This document shows, in pieces, positions 18,769 through 28,264 of a stretch of DNA of 64,000 bases (the first letter of the stretch is position 1; the number at the start of each line of letters is the position of its first letter). Source of the stretch: Paraglaciecola sp. MB-3u-78 (GTDB lineage Bacteria > Pseudomonadota > Gammaproteobacteria > Enterobacterales > Alteromonadaceae); contig NZ_PJCF01000012.1 of NCBI RefSeq assembly GCF_002835935.1, forward strand, positions 1 to 64,000, written 5' to 3'. Made by a program: the position numbers and the translations under genes. Below the pieces are notes generated by a model. That model saw only the letters and a program-made list of their open reading frames with translations. It had not been told where the DNA came from and did not search any database.

Positions 18769-19190
18769 ATAATTCGATGTTCACCATCTGAATGTAGATA
18801 TATAGAAAAATTCACTAAAAAATCATCCACTATAAATGTGGTCAATAAACTTTAAATATTTGATTGAAAGACAATGGCAGTCTTAATCAGTGCTTTCGTA
18901 AGTGATGACCTAAATAAATAGCGAGCAGTAAAACTTTTAGCTGGGCTTGATAAAGCCCTTAGAAAACATAATATTGCTGCTGAGGGGTATCTATATTTGT
19001 AACAAAATTACAAAAGCGGTATTCTTCACGCTAAATTTAAATCAAGGAAGTTGATGTTGACAGTACCGCCTTAGGTAACCCCATCATTAGATACATCATT
19101 TAACGTATGACTCGCACGATTTACTACACTTTTTAAATAAAATTATACATCTTTCTGTCTTGAACAGAATCCTAAAATTAGGTTATTTAC
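18769..19190 (+). other. Non-coding gap before SulP gene; possible decayed small ORF
   Basis: 422 bases. From ATG 18874 a frame reads MAVLISAFVSDDLNK-stop, then RAVKLLAGLDKALRKHNIAAE to TAA 19002, one stop in 43 codons. No family recognised. A small GGGCTT-GATA-AAGCCC hairpin (18943-18958) lies inside it. This may be a decayed gene or chance. Confidence 0.3.
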
Positions 19191-20681
19191 ATGATTGAAC
19201 ACATGAAAAGAGACTGGCTCTCTAATATTCGTGGTGATGTGCTTGCCGGTATAGTTGTGGCATTAGCCCTGATACCTGAAGCCATTGCCTTTTCCATTAT
19301 TGCGGGTGTTGATCCTAAAGTGGGTCTGTACTCTTCATTTTGTATAGCGGTCATTATTGCCTTTGTCGGTGGCAGGCCGGGAATGATTTCTGCCGCAACC
19401 GGTGCCATGGCCTTACTCATGGTGACATTGGTCAAAGATCATGGTCTGGAATATTTGCTAGCAGCCACCTTACTGACTGGTGTGCTGCAAATTTGCGCGG
19501 GGTATCTTAAGCTGGGTAGTCTGATGCGGTTTGTTTCGCGCTCTGTGGTAACTGGGTTTGTTAATGCTCTGGCTATTTTAATTTTTATGGCGCAATTACC
19601 TGAACTAACCGATGTTACTTGGCATGTTTACGCGATGACTGCTGCAGGTCTTGGTATTATTTACCTTTTCCCTTATATTCCTGCGATTGGAAAAATGCTC
19701 CCCTCACCGTTGCTGTGTATTGTAGCCTTAACTATTGTCGCAATCTCTTTAGATCTAAACATTAGAACCGTAGGTGATATGGGAGAACTGCCCGATACCT
19801 TGCCGATCTTTTTATGGCCAGATGTACCACTGAATATGGAAACGCTGTTGATTATTTTACCTTATTCCGCAGGTCTTGCGGTGGTCGGCTTACTTGAATC
19901 TATGATGACAGCAACCATAGTTGATGAACTGACAGATACTTCCAGTGACGGTAATAAAGAATGTAAAGGTCAAGGAATTGCCAATATTGGTGCCGGATTG
20001 TTTGGTGGTATGGCAGGCTGTGCCATGATTGGGCAGTCAATTATCAACGTGAAGTCTGGCGGTAGAGGCAGGCTGTCTACCTTTATGGCTGGCCTAGTGC
20101 TGATCATTATGGTTGTATTTCTCGATGACTGGGTAAGTCAAATACCGATGGCAGCATTGGTCGCAGTGATGATAATGGTTTCAATCGGTACGTTCTCTTG
20201 GTCTTCTATCACAGATTTGCGCACGAACCCCTTGTCATCCAGTATTGTGATGGTAAGTACTGTTGTGGTGGTTGTGGCCACGCATAATTTAGCATTTGGT
20301 GTACTAATTGGGGTGTTATTAGCGACCTTGTTCTTCTCGAATAAAATTGGTCGCCTGATGATGGTGAAATCTGACTTTAATGAGCTTGAAAATATGCGCA
20401 CCTACGAGGTGATCGGTCAGGTGTTTTTTGCTTCAGCTGAGCAATTTACCAAGGCCTTTGATTTTAAAGAAGCGCTAGAAACTGTTGTCATTGATCTCAC
20501 CCATGCCCATTTTTGGGATATCACCGCTGTATCTTCACTAGATAAGGTTGTGATTAAATTCCGACGAGAAGGTGCGACTGTTAACATCGTTGGTATGAAC
20601 GAGGCAACAGCAACTGTGGTCGATAAGTTTGGGGTGCACAATGATCCTCAAGAAGTTGAAAAACTGTTGGACGGACATTAA
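19191..20681 (+). CDS. SulP/SLC26 anion transporter with STAS domain
   Basis: 496 residues. Around 12 membrane segments from residue 12 to 390, with the family signature near the N-terminus ([26 protein letters not shown]), [16 protein letters not shown] and [18 protein letters not shown] blocks; then a C-terminal STAS domain from about 405 ([27 protein letters not shown]). SulP proteins move sulfate, bicarbonate or other anions with Na+ or H+. The substrate is not readable here, but the pairing with a tandem universal stress protein 10 bases downstream is common in marine bacteria and fits a BicA-like bicarbonate transporter. Confidence 0.9.
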   Translation: MIEHMKRDWLSNIRGDVLAGIVVALALIPEAIAFSIIAGVDPKVGLYSSFCIAVIIAFVGGRPGMISAATGAMALLMVTLVKDHGLEYLLAATLLTGVLQICAGYLKLGSLMRFVSRSVVTGFVNALAILIFMAQLPELTDVTWHVYAMTAAGLGIIYLFPYIPAIGKMLPSPLLCIVALTIVAISLDLNIRTVGDMGELPDTLPIFLWPDVPLNMETLLIILPYSAGLAVVGLLESMMTATIVDELTDTSSDGNKECKGQGIANIGAGLFGGMAGCAMIGQSIINVKSGGRGRLSTFMAGLVLIIMVVFLDDWVSQIPMAALVAVMIMVSIGTFSWSSITDLRTNPLSSSIVMVSTVVVVVATHNLAFGVLIGVLLATLFFSNKIGRLMMVKSDFNELENMRTYEVIGQVFFASAEQFTKAFDFKEALETVVIDLTHAHFWDITAVSSLDKVVIKFRREGATVNIVGMNEATATVVDKFGVHNDPQEVEKLLDGH

Positions 20682-20691
20682 GGAGAGAATG

Positions 20692-21543
20692 ATGACGAAA
20701 ATAATTACCTGCATAGACGGTTCTGCCATGACTACAGCTGTAACAGAAGCAGCAGTTTGGGCATCAAAAAAGTTAAATAAACCGATTCTTTTTTTACATA
20801 CCTTAGAGAAAGAACAGCAGCATGGTGCGGATGACTACACGGGGGCCATTGGCCTAGGAGCACGAACCGCCCTGCTAGATGAAATGACAAAACTAGATGA
20901 GCAACGTAGCAAAGTCGCACTGCAATTAGGCAAAGAATTACTCGGGTCTGTTTCTCGCCAAGCAGAAACAGCGGGGGTTGCGGAGGTTGAGTCATTACAA
21001 AGGCATGGTGACTTGGTCGATTCAATAGATGATATTGAAGGTCAAACCCGACTCATTGTTATTGGTCGCAGTGGCAAGGGACATGATGGTAATTTTAATG
21101 CGCTGGGTTCTCATATAGAGACATTATTACGCAAGGCTTCACATCCAGTCATGGTTATTCCGGACACATTCAAAACGCCTGTCTCGTTTATGATTGCCTA
21201 TGATGGAAGAGAAACCGCCGAAAAAGCGCTGCAACGGGTTATCGACGGTGGATTATTGCATGGCCTTCACTGCCACCTTGTTTCTGTTAAAAATAACGAG
21301 TCGAATCAAAAAGATAAGTTTGCATTAGCCCAACAAAAACTGGAAGAAAAGGGATTTAATGTCAGTGTATCTTTCATGGAAGGCAACATTCATGAGTCGC
21401 TAATGGAATATAAAGAAACCCATGATATAGGACTTATTGTTATGGGCGCTTTTGGCCACTCCAAACTGCGACAATTCTTTTTAGGCAGTAACACCTTGAA
21501 AATGCTTGAGCGTTGCAAAATACCTATGGTTGTATTGCGGTAA
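20692..21543 (+). CDS. Tandem universal stress protein
   Basis: 283 residues from the second ATG (20692), which is six bases after AGGAG; the ATG at 20689 is too close. Two UspA domains: the first (1-150) has IGRSGKGHDG and GSHIETLLRKASHPVMVI; the second (155-283) has MGAFGHSKLR and GSNTLKMLERCKIPMVVLR. Both show the G-x2-G-x9-G-S ATP-binding pattern. It starts just after the SulP stop, so the two are one operon; an ATP- or stress-linked control of the transporter is plausible but not shown. Confidence 0.88.
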   Translation: MTKIITCIDGSAMTTAVTEAAVWASKKLNKPILFLHTLEKEQQHGADDYTGAIGLGARTALLDEMTKLDEQRSKVALQLGKELLGSVSRQAETAGVAEVESLQRHGDLVDSIDDIEGQTRLIVIGRSGKGHDGNFNALGSHIETLLRKASHPVMVIPDTFKTPVSFMIAYDGRETAEKALQRVIDGGLLHGLHCHLVSVKNNESNQKDKFALAQQKLEEKGFNVSVSFMEGNIHESLMEYKETHDIGLIVMGAFGHSKLRQFFLGSNTLKMLERCKIPMVVLR

Positions 21544-21633
21544 ATGTTATTGAAAGTATTCACGCTGACTTTAAATTAATCAGAGGCAGAACAACGTTGG
21601 GTCAATAATGTTGTTTTACCTCTGATGAGTTCA

Positions 21634-22503
21634 CTATTCTTGAAGTGCCAGTGATGCCATTTTCATGGTGCTTTCAAATGATTCTGCACCCGCAATAAAT
21701 AAACCATTATGACAAAACATCGCGTCATCAATACCCGTCACATCTTGCAGCGTTTTATCGGATAAGCCAGCCCATTCTTTAGGCAGTGGTTTTCTGTCTT
21801 CGAATGAACCAGGTTCAACGGGCACAGTTTGAATTCTCCATTGGCCAGTCTGCGAGGGGTAAATCATATATAAAGCCTTGTCAGTTAAGGCGTGAACCGT
21901 TCTTTTCCAGGGTATATATTTTTCTAATATAATCACTCTTGGATCTTGTGCATTCTCAATGGCAGTCGCCACAATTGTTTTTGCACTAATGCCGCCATTA
22001 GCCGCTGCAATAAATCGTGTTAAAACGCGGGATGCAAAATCAACCGCTTCATCAAAGCAGCTGTCAAAGTGACTATCTTCTTGCCAAGTTGGGTTGAACA
22101 TTGAAATAGTTTGACTAAGGCTAATGCCTTCCGGCACACCTTTGACATGACCACAATCGATGGCGTCAATGGTGGAGACTAAACCTGCATCAAGTGCATT
22201 GGCTACGTCTTGATTACCATTGCATATTTCTACACCATACTTCTGCCAAATTAAACCCAATGAGGAGTAGGGAATACCATTGTCGCGCTCTCCAGCACCA
22301 CCCCGTTGATGATGATCAAAGCGACCGTTTTCTGGGTCGTATTCACCCCCTACATCAATCACAATATCGGCCTTGGCGATAATCTCTAAATCACGGGTGC
22401 GAATGAGTGTAAAAGAAGAAAAAATGCTCTTAAGGGCAGCAACACTGAAAACATCATCAGCATGAAAATTACCGTTGTGAGTTACTATTGTTTTATCATT
22501 CAT
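21634..22503 (-). CDS. MYG1-family DHH-like hydrolase
   Basis: 289 residues. Begins with THNGNFHADDVFSVAAL, the His/Asp metal motif, and continues IVIDVGGEYDPENGRFDHHQRGGAGERDNG (the DHHQ motif) and VSTIDAIDCG. MYG1/GAMM1 proteins are cytoplasmic relatives of DHH phosphoesterases; eukaryotic MYG1 is a 3'-5' RNA exonuclease, and the bacterial role is not established. Full length. Single gene, convergent with the SulP-USP pair. Confidence 0.88.
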   Translation of the reverse strand: MNDKTIVTHNGNFHADDVFSVAALKSIFSSFTLIRTRDLEIIAKADIVIDVGGEYDPENGRFDHHQRGGAGERDNGIPYSSLGLIWQKYGVEICNGNQDVANALDAGLVSTIDAIDCGHVKGVPEGISLSQTISMFNPTWQEDSHFDSCFDEAVDFASRVLTRFIAAANGGISAKTIVATAIENAQDPRVIILEKYIPWKRTVHALTDKALYMIYPSQTGQWRIQTVPVEPGSFEDRKPLPKEWAGLSDKTLQDVTGIDDAMFCHNGLFIAGAESFESTMKMASLALQE

Positions 22504-22741
22504 TATTTTGTGTCATTTTAGAAAGGAATGGAAAGGTGTCGTCAGATATACGTTAAAGATAGAAAATATTTAACAAGTAAAAATTACGACGCGGATTCTA
22601 TACGAAAACAGTCAATAAAATTGGATTAAGTTTGTGTACCAATCAATATTGGTCGTATTGATATTTTTATGGATTAGATGAGCCCGACAACTCAACCCAA
22701 TATAAGCTTGTATACGGCAGCATAATATTCGAGGTTATGGC

Positions 22742-23056
22742 ATGTTTGACGATGATGTCATGAGCATTAATGCCAGTGGTAAAAATCGTTATTATTTAGT
22801 CACAACTTTGTTTCAGTGCCATTCATTACAAACCAGTTTCTCTGCAGGCTTTAAGGGTGACTTTTCTGAGTTATGTGGTGGTGGTCGCGACAAAATTTTG
22901 ACCTCTGAAGAGTCTTGCCCGATAAAAAGTATTTTTGAATTTTCATCAAAAGAAGAGGCTGTTGCTACGTTTGAAAAGGTGGAAGTCATTCGTCAAAATT
23001 TAAGAGATGAAGCGAAACAACAAGGAGATTCAAAGTATGATGACACTGCTGAATAG
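22742..23056 (+). CDS. Hypothetical 104-residue protein
   Basis: ATG 22742 preceded by GAGG. The sequence has no signal peptide or membrane segment, two Cys (CHS and CGGG) and a helical acidic C-terminus (EEAVATFEKVEVIRQNLRDEAK). No family recognised. The 30-bp palindrome at 23081-23110 lies 24 bases after the stop, consistent with an end of transcription. Confidence 0.55.
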   Translation: MFDDDVMSINASGKNRYYLVTTLFQCHSLQTSFSAGFKGDFSELCGGGRDKILTSEESCPIKSIFEFSSKEEAVATFEKVEVIRQNLRDEAKQQGDSKYDDTAE

Positions 23057-23080
23057 CCGATTGTTTGGAAGTGAATGTCA

Positions 23081-23110
23081 GCACACATTTCACATATGTG
23101 AAATGTGTGC
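23081..23110. terminator. 30-bp perfect palindrome between convergent genes
   Basis: GCACACATTTCACAT is followed directly by its own reverse complement, with no spacer (30 bp). The flanks TCAGC and GCTGA extend the pairing with a two-base bulge. It lies between two genes that face each other (stop 23056 on +, stop 23151 on -), the place for a shared terminator, but there is no T run. Confidence 0.6.
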
Positions 23111-23150
23111 GCTGATTACTAATAGATAACCCAATAGCCCCTAATACAGC

Positions 23151-23801
23151 TTAATTTTTTATGTTGCTAATTATCTTTCTTCTAATCAAAAACATACAAA
23201 CTAGCATTATAAAAAAGGCTATTGATGGCGCCGATACTTTAGACGTTAGAGTGGTTGGTGACTTAAGTACACTGATATTGTCTAAAAAATTGCCCACTGT
23301 CCCAGTGCTAGGAGTGATTGAAGTAAAACCTATAGTGGTAAACAGATCGATTGCTTCAAAACGGATATTAAATAGACTCCATGTTTTGACTTGATGATCA
23401 TCAACAATCACAGACAAAAATGCTTTATTAAAAGAAGATAAGTCGAATAAAAATGATTCTCTGGTATTACTGCGTGCACTATATGCAAAGCTGACATCGT
23501 ATAGAGCACCTATTTCGGTTTCAATCGTTTGAAAAATAGCAAAAGGATCACCATTAGACGAATGTGAATTGAGCTCAGCATGTTGCTCGCCTTCATATGC
23601 ATCAAAATTTCCAAATCTATCCCAAATTTCAATATTGCTGCCATCCCAACCATTTATATTAGACGACTTGAACCATTTCCAACTATTTTTATTAACATGA
23701 GTTTCTTCAAATCCACCATTATTAATAAGATTTGCTGAAGCGCTGGTAACCACCCCGATTAAACTTATTATGAACAAAAGTTTTCTACCAATATTCAACA
23801 T
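23151..23801 (-). CDS. Secreted protein with degenerate PEP-CTERM-like anchor
   Basis: 216 residues. Signal peptide 1-23 (ASA), then a beta-rich body that starts NLINNGGFEE, a typical start of choice-of-anchor/DUF642-like carbohydrate-binding modules in marine bacteria, with AEGEQHAELNSHSS-type turns. The C-terminus is VSAP, a hydrophobic stretch (SIAFFIMLVCMFLI) and RRK: the layout of PEP-CTERM exosortase targets, in the VSAP form seen in Alteromonadales. No exosortase is in the window. Start ATG 23801 follows AAAAGGA. Confidence 0.72.
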   Translation of the reverse strand: MLNIGRKLLFIISLIGVVTSASANLINNGGFEETHVNKNSWKWFKSSNINGWDGSNIEIWDRFGNFDAYEGEQHAELNSHSSNGDPFAIFQTIETEIGALYDVSFAYSARSNTRESFLFDLSSFNKAFLSVIVDDHQVKTWSLFNIRFEAIDLFTTIGFTSITPSTGTVGNFLDNISVLKSPTTLTSKVSAPSIAFFIMLVCMFLIRRKIISNIKN

Positions 23802-24189
23802 AATTATTCCTTTTAACGTTAGCCGACTACTATATAAAATTCGCTTGGTTAATAGGTTATGTATAAATATGCGGGTGTTCTTTTTTTCATACTATTATTT
23901 TTATAGTGACGTACACAATGAACAAGCCATTGTAAATATTCTCAAAAGACTCTAAATAATTGAACTACAACGGGTGGCATCAGAATCAAGATCATCGGCG
24001 TTGCCGATACTAGGTCAGTTTATATCCTGGTTGTATTTTGGCGTTTTGTTTTGCGTCGTATTGCTATGGATATCTCGATTAGCGTCTTTTAATTCATAAG
24101 GCTTAAGTAGTTAAAATTATGCTCAATACAAGATCTACTTTTTATTTGTGATATTGTTGTTGTGTGATTTTTAATCAAGGATAAGCCCA
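23802..24189 (+). other. Non-coding gap, divergent promoter region
   Basis: 388 AT-rich bases between the anchored secreted protein and the M20 fragment, which are divergent. A short dyad (ATCGGC-GTT-GCCGAT) sits near 23993-24007. Otherwise I see nothing. Confidence 0.5.
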
Positions 24190-24645
24190 GTGAAATTTTT
24201 ATATGCATCTTTTTTACTTCTCAGTTTAAGCCACTTTTCTTTTGCCTCCCAACCCAATATAAGAGATGCCATCAAGGAAGATTATGAAAATCATCTGAAG
24301 TCTCTCTTTGTGTATTTTCACCAAAATCCTGAGTTATCAATGGGTGAAGTAAAAACCGCTAAACGCATCGCGCAAGAACTCAAAGGGGTAGGTTTTGACG
24401 TGTTTGAAGGTATCGGTCAAACGGGAATAGTGGCAATTTTAAAAAATGGTAATGGACCGACCGTCATGATGAGAGCTGATATGGACGGCCTTCCAATTAA
24501 AGAGGACAGTGGCTTAGCATACGCCTCTACTGTTGAACAAGTTGACCCTATCACTGATGAATTAAGACCGGTTATGCACGCTTGTGGACATGATGTTCAT
24601 ATTACAGGGCTGGTGGGCACTGCACGTTATATGCAAAAAAATTAG
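24190..24645 (+). pseudogene. M20 amidohydrolase, C-terminal two thirds lost
   Basis: GTG 24190 preceded by AAGGA. Signal peptide about 1-20 (FSFAS), then the N-terminal catalytic domain: FVYFHQNPELSMGEVKTA, GQTGIVAILKNGNGP, MMRADMDGLPIKE (metal Asp and nucleophile-side residues) and MHACGHDVHITGLVGTARYM. The frame ends at TAG 24645 at residue 151, whereas IAA-amino acid hydrolase-type enzymes are about 430. The following DNA does not carry the expected continuation in any frame, so this is a deletion rather than a frameshift. Confidence 0.85.
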
Positions 24646-24741
24646 ATAGTGGTTATTTAATAAACAAGCAAGTGTTAAAAATCTACGGGAGCATAGTTAG
24701 AACTTGTTGGTGATTTGTCATATTAAATGTCTATTGAAAAG

Positions 24742-25926
24742 TTATTTCCGTTTGTTTTTAGGGACGTAATTCAAAATAGAATCGGGCACTGTTTTTTTGA
24801 CCTCAAAACCTTCAAACGCTTTTCTGGTAATGATATGGCCAAGATGGCTTTCGATGGCACACAGGTTTCTAAAGTTATCTTTAGCCACAAATGAAATGGC
24901 TTCTCCTGTTGCACCGGCTCGGCCTGTTCTGCCGATTCGGTGAATATAGTCTTCAACTTGATCCGGTACATCATAGTTAACCACTCGTGATAAATTTTGA
25001 ATATCAAGACCACGGGCCGCAACTCCTGTAGCCACTAAAAATTTAATTTCACCAGACTTAAAGTCTGCCAAAATTCTTTCGCGCACTGCTTGAGTTCGGT
25101 CACCGTGAATACTGTCTACTGGGATACCACGTTTTTCTAATTGGCTGACTAACTTAGCGGCACCTTGTTTTGTTTCAATAAAAATAAGCGCTTGATCCCA
25201 CACTTGTTCTTTAATGAGATGACTTAACAAGGATGATTTATTGCCTTTATCCACTGTGACTAACCATTGTTCAATCTTAGGTGCGGATGCTTTGTTTTCC
25301 TTAATTGATATTTCAACTGGGTTGTAGATAGAACGTTTCGCTAGGGAACGTACTTCATTAGAAATAGTCGCAGAAAACAACAAGTTTTGACGTTGTTCAG
25401 GTAAACGTTCAATAATTTTATTAATATCGCCAATAAAACCCATATCCAGCATTCTATCGGCTTCATCTAATACTAAAACCTCAAGTTCATCAAAATGTAA
25501 TGCACGTTGATGTGCCAGATCTAAAAGACGACCTGGTGTAGCAACCAATATATCAACGCCCCAAATTAAACGTTGGGTTTGTTCAGATGAATCAACGCCG
25601 CCATACATCGCCATGGATATTAATTCTAAATGTTGACCGTATGCTGCAATACTCTTTTCAACTTGCACCGCCAATTCTCTGGTGGGCACCAGAATAAGCG
25701 CACGCACACGTTTACCCCGTAGCTTACGACCAGTATTAAGTAATTGCAGAATTGGCAATACAAAACTGGCGGTTTTACCTGTACCAGTTTGGGCAGCCGC
25801 GATCAGATTTTTACCCGATAAAATAACCGGGATGGCTTTTTCTTGAATGGGCGTGGGTTGGGTATAACCTAAATCACTGACTGCTTTTAGAATAGGTGCT
25901 GATAACTGCAAAGATGAAAATGACAT
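24742..25926 (-). CDS. DEAD-box RNA helicase, RhlE-like (second copy)
   Basis: 394 residues. Motifs: PTPIQEKAIP, AQTGTGKT, PTRELA, DEAD, SAT, VATGVAARGLDI, HRIGRTGRAG. It is a different protein from the helicase at 13365-14597: the tail is short and basic only at the last residues (NKRK) and the spacer sequences diverge. A paralogue with a different target RNA is likely. Closely followed upstream by the spermidine-synthase-like gene (22 bases). Confidence 0.9.
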   Translation of the reverse strand: MSFSSLQLSAPILKAVSDLGYTQPTPIQEKAIPVILSGKNLIAAAQTGTGKTASFVLPILQLLNTGRKLRGKRVRALILVPTRELAVQVEKSIAAYGQHLELISMAMYGGVDSSEQTQRLIWGVDILVATPGRLLDLAHQRALHFDELEVLVLDEADRMLDMGFIGDINKIIERLPEQRQNLLFSATISNEVRSLAKRSIYNPVEISIKENKASAPKIEQWLVTVDKGNKSSLLSHLIKEQVWDQALIFIETKQGAAKLVSQLEKRGIPVDSIHGDRTQAVRERILADFKSGEIKFLVATGVAARGLDIQNLSRVVNYDVPDQVEDYIHRIGRTGRAGATGEAISFVAKDNFRNLCAIESHLGHIITRKAFEGFEVKKTVPDSILNYVPKNKRK

Positions 25927-25948
25927 GGGTTGCCTTATAGATTAGGTT

Positions 25949-26626
25949 CTAAAGTTTCTTGGCTAGGAAAATTGTATGCTGACTACCTTTCCCGGGACGC
26001 GCTTGTACATTGCGTGTATCTACTCTAAAGCCTATCTTTTTTAAGCGAACAGTAAACAAGTAGTCCGGGCCTGCAGACCATATGGCCAGCATGCCATTGG
26101 GTTGCAGTGTGTCATATATGTCTTTTAGCCCGTCTTCAGAATAAATCCAATTATTATCTGTATGAGTCAACCCCTTGGGGCCGTTATCAACATCCAATAA
26201 AATCGCATCGAATGTGGCTTGTCTTGAGGTTAATAATTCTTTGACATCGCCAATGTGTACTTGAGTTCGCGAGTCTTGCAAAGGGTTGCCAGCACAGTTG
26301 CCTAGAGGGCCTGTGTTCCATTGGACTACTTCAGGTACTAATTCCGCAACCGTCACCTGCGAGTCAGCATTCACTGCTTTTAGGGCTGCTGCCAAGGTAT
26401 AACCCATGCCTAAACCACCCACTAAAATGTGCGCATCTAAGTGTGGTTTAATATGAGCACAACCTAACTGGGATAGTGCTTTTTCTGAATTATAGACACG
26501 GCTATTCATTAGCTCGCCACGTTTGCCTGACAATTTTATAGAGAATTCATCGCCGCGCTGTGACAGTTTTAATTCACCGCCATCGTTGGGGATTTGTGCG
26601 GTATTGAGATGGGTCCATGGGATCAT
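25949..26626 (-). CDS. Spermidine synthase-like SAM-fold protein
   Basis: 225 residues. A Rossmann methyltransferase-like fold: ILVGGLGMGYTLAAAL is the glycine-rich strand-loop, VTVAELVPEVVQWN the acidic ribose-binding strand, and AILLDVDNGPKG the active-site strand. It resembles the spermine/spermidine synthase superfamily but has no polyamine-binding residues that I can confirm, and members of this short form lack a known substrate. 22 bases upstream of the helicase, same strand, so likely one transcript. Confidence 0.75.
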   Translation of the reverse strand: MIPWTHLNTAQIPNDGGELKLSQRGDEFSIKLSGKRGELMNSRVYNSEKALSQLGCAHIKPHLDAHILVGGLGMGYTLAAALKAVNADSQVTVAELVPEVVQWNTGPLGNCAGNPLQDSRTQVHIGDVKELLTSRQATFDAILLDVDNGPKGLTHTDNNWIYSEDGLKDIYDTLQPNGMLAIWSAGPDYLFTVRLKKIGFRVDTRNVQARPGKGSQHTIFLAKKL

Positions 26627-27019
26627 AAAGTGAGCTTAATAATATGGGTCTTTTGGAATTAAATAGACGGGTACCTTACCACATTACTTGTCTCAAACAG
26701 TATGTCCTAGGGTATTTATTATGATCAAAAAACCTTAAATGCTAACATTATTTTTATTTTAAAATTCTAATACACGTTGCTGTATACACTTACATTCGTC
26801 GCTTTTAAAATAAAAATATGACTCGGAGTAGAATGAGTTTGCCTTAGTCCCACGTTCAACCTCGAAGGTGATGAATTCTTGAGGTTGAAGGGCTGCTGAT
26901 AGAACATCTGAGAGCCGCTTCATGGCCTGAAATAGTCATAGGTAAACAACTGCAATCATTAACTTAATACGGGGAAAGTGAATGGTGCAAAAATTGATTT
27001 AGTTCTAACCACAAATAAT
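26627..27019. other. Non-coding gap with inverted repeat at 26855-26889
   Basis: 393 bases between minus-strand genes. A 9-bp perfect inverted repeat, TTCAACCTC (26855-26863) and GAGGTTGAA (26881-26889), encloses 17 bases. Its purpose is unknown. Confidence 0.5.
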
Positions 27020-27823
27020 TTAGGCCTTACTGGAATGTCGAACCAAAAACTGAATAAATGCAGCAAAGGTTCTGGGGAATACACGAGCCTGCCAATAAGA
27101 AAGCTTGGCCATTAAACCCGGCACAATAATGAATTGGTTTTTGGCAACACCTTTAAGGGTGGCTTTGGTCACTACTTTAGGCTGTAAAGTGCCCCCTAAA
27201 TCTTTGATGAACCTTGTTTGCGGCAATATGTGTTCAGACTCTTTGGTGACCATTGGCGTGTCAACCTCTGGTGGACAAACCACACTGACACCGATGTTGT
27301 ACTCTGCCAATTCTTGGCGCATACAACCGGCCATGCCGATGACGGCAAATTTTGAAGCACTGTAAGCACTGTATCCATAAGTGGAAATGATGCCGCCCAA
27401 TGAGCTGATAAAACAAATTTGACCTGATTTTTGACTAATCATATCTGGTAAAAAAGCGCGAGCCACAGCGCGGCTACCCATCACGTTTGTTTGAATAATA
27501 GCATCGAAATCATCATCGCTTTGTTCGATAAAACGTTCACTGGCAACAATACCCGCACTTAATACCAGTAAGTCTGGAACACCCACTTGGTTTTTAATGG
27601 CGGTGATCACATTAGCCAGTTGTACTTTGTCGGTAACATCCACAGAAAACGACAAGATCTGTTGTTTGTCAGATTTCACCAAGGCTTTGCATTCACTTAC
27701 AGCGGCATTTAAACGCGCCTGATTTCTGGCCAATAAAATAATATTAGCTCCTTGTTTTGTATAAGCACAAGCAATGTCCAGACCTATGCCGCTTGAACCA
27801 CCTGTAACGACTACAGTTTTCAT
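27020..27823 (-). CDS. Short-chain dehydrogenase/reductase
   Basis: 267 residues from ATG 27823 (an upstream ATG at 27832 adds MGY; AGGA fits 27823 better). Classical SDR: TGGSSGIGLDI cofactor loop, ARNQAR after beta-2 (NADP-preferring), LVLSAGI, catalytic SSLGG and YSASKFAV (Tyr-x3-Lys). After the core the tail KLSYWQARVFPRTFAAFIQF is amphipathic, as in membrane-associated SDRs such as 3-ketodihydrosphingosine reductase, which the N-terminal half also resembles. The substrate is not known and no sphingolipid genes are nearby. Confidence 0.8.
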   Translation of the reverse strand: MKTVVVTGGSSGIGLDIACAYTKQGANIILLARNQARLNAAVSECKALVKSDKQQILSFSVDVTDKVQLANVITAIKNQVGVPDLLVLSAGIVASERFIEQSDDDFDAIIQTNVMGSRAVARAFLPDMISQKSGQICFISSLGGIISTYGYSAYSASKFAVIGMAGCMRQELAEYNIGVSVVCPPEVDTPMVTKESEHILPQTRFIKDLGGTLQPKVVTKATLKGVAKNQFIIVPGLMAKLSYWQARVFPRTFAAFIQFLVRHSSKA

Positions 27824-27917
27824 ATATCCCATCCTGTTACTGTTAAGCTATGATGCCAGATTGACTATTATATACCCATACCACCTCAAAATGACGGATT
27901 CAGCGGGAGTTTAGAGC

Positions 27918-27946
27918 GGTTCCTGAATGTATTATTCTCAGGAACC
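27918..27946. repeat. Hairpin in the SDR upstream region
   Basis: Arms GGTTCCTGA (27918-27926) and TCAGGAACC (27938-27946), 9 bp perfect over 11 bases. It lies before the SDR start on the minus strand. Confidence 0.5.
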
Positions 27947-28084
27947 TGTAAATTGAACGCCATTAAAAGTCAAACAGCTCAAACAGCTAAAATTGTCGCA
28001 TATGTTCGGAGTTCACATTATCGAAGGTATCTTTAAGCTTAAGACGCCGTTTCAAACATTCTGTTTTGCCCCCGTATTAGATTC

Positions 28085-28225
28085 AGTGAAGGAACATTCA
28101 ACGCAGCCGAAGGATACAAATTAGTCTGTGGTATGGCTCTTCGCTATCCAAAAGAAGATGAACAAGTAACTCTATACTGGCCTGAGAAGCTAAGTTTTGA
28201 TAAATTGATTATGTCCAAAAAGTAG
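28085..28225 (+). pseudogene. Possible nitroreductase C-terminal remnant
   Basis: A frame of 46 codons reads SEGTFNAAEGYKLVCGMALRYPKEDEQ and ends KLIMSKK-stop. The VCGMALRYPKEDE stretch is like the VCGMSLGYPDPDAP block near the C-terminus of nitroreductases, with the usual Asn lost. No start or upstream body remains. Weak evidence. Confidence 0.3.
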
Positions 28226-28264
28226 TTCTTAACGAGGTAACTAATACAACCTAAAGGACATCAT

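Noticed and set aside
19057-19062. TTGACA as the -35 of the SulP promoter
   Set aside because: No -10-like hexamer at 16-18 bases; the nearest TAGATA-like sequence is about 24 bases away.
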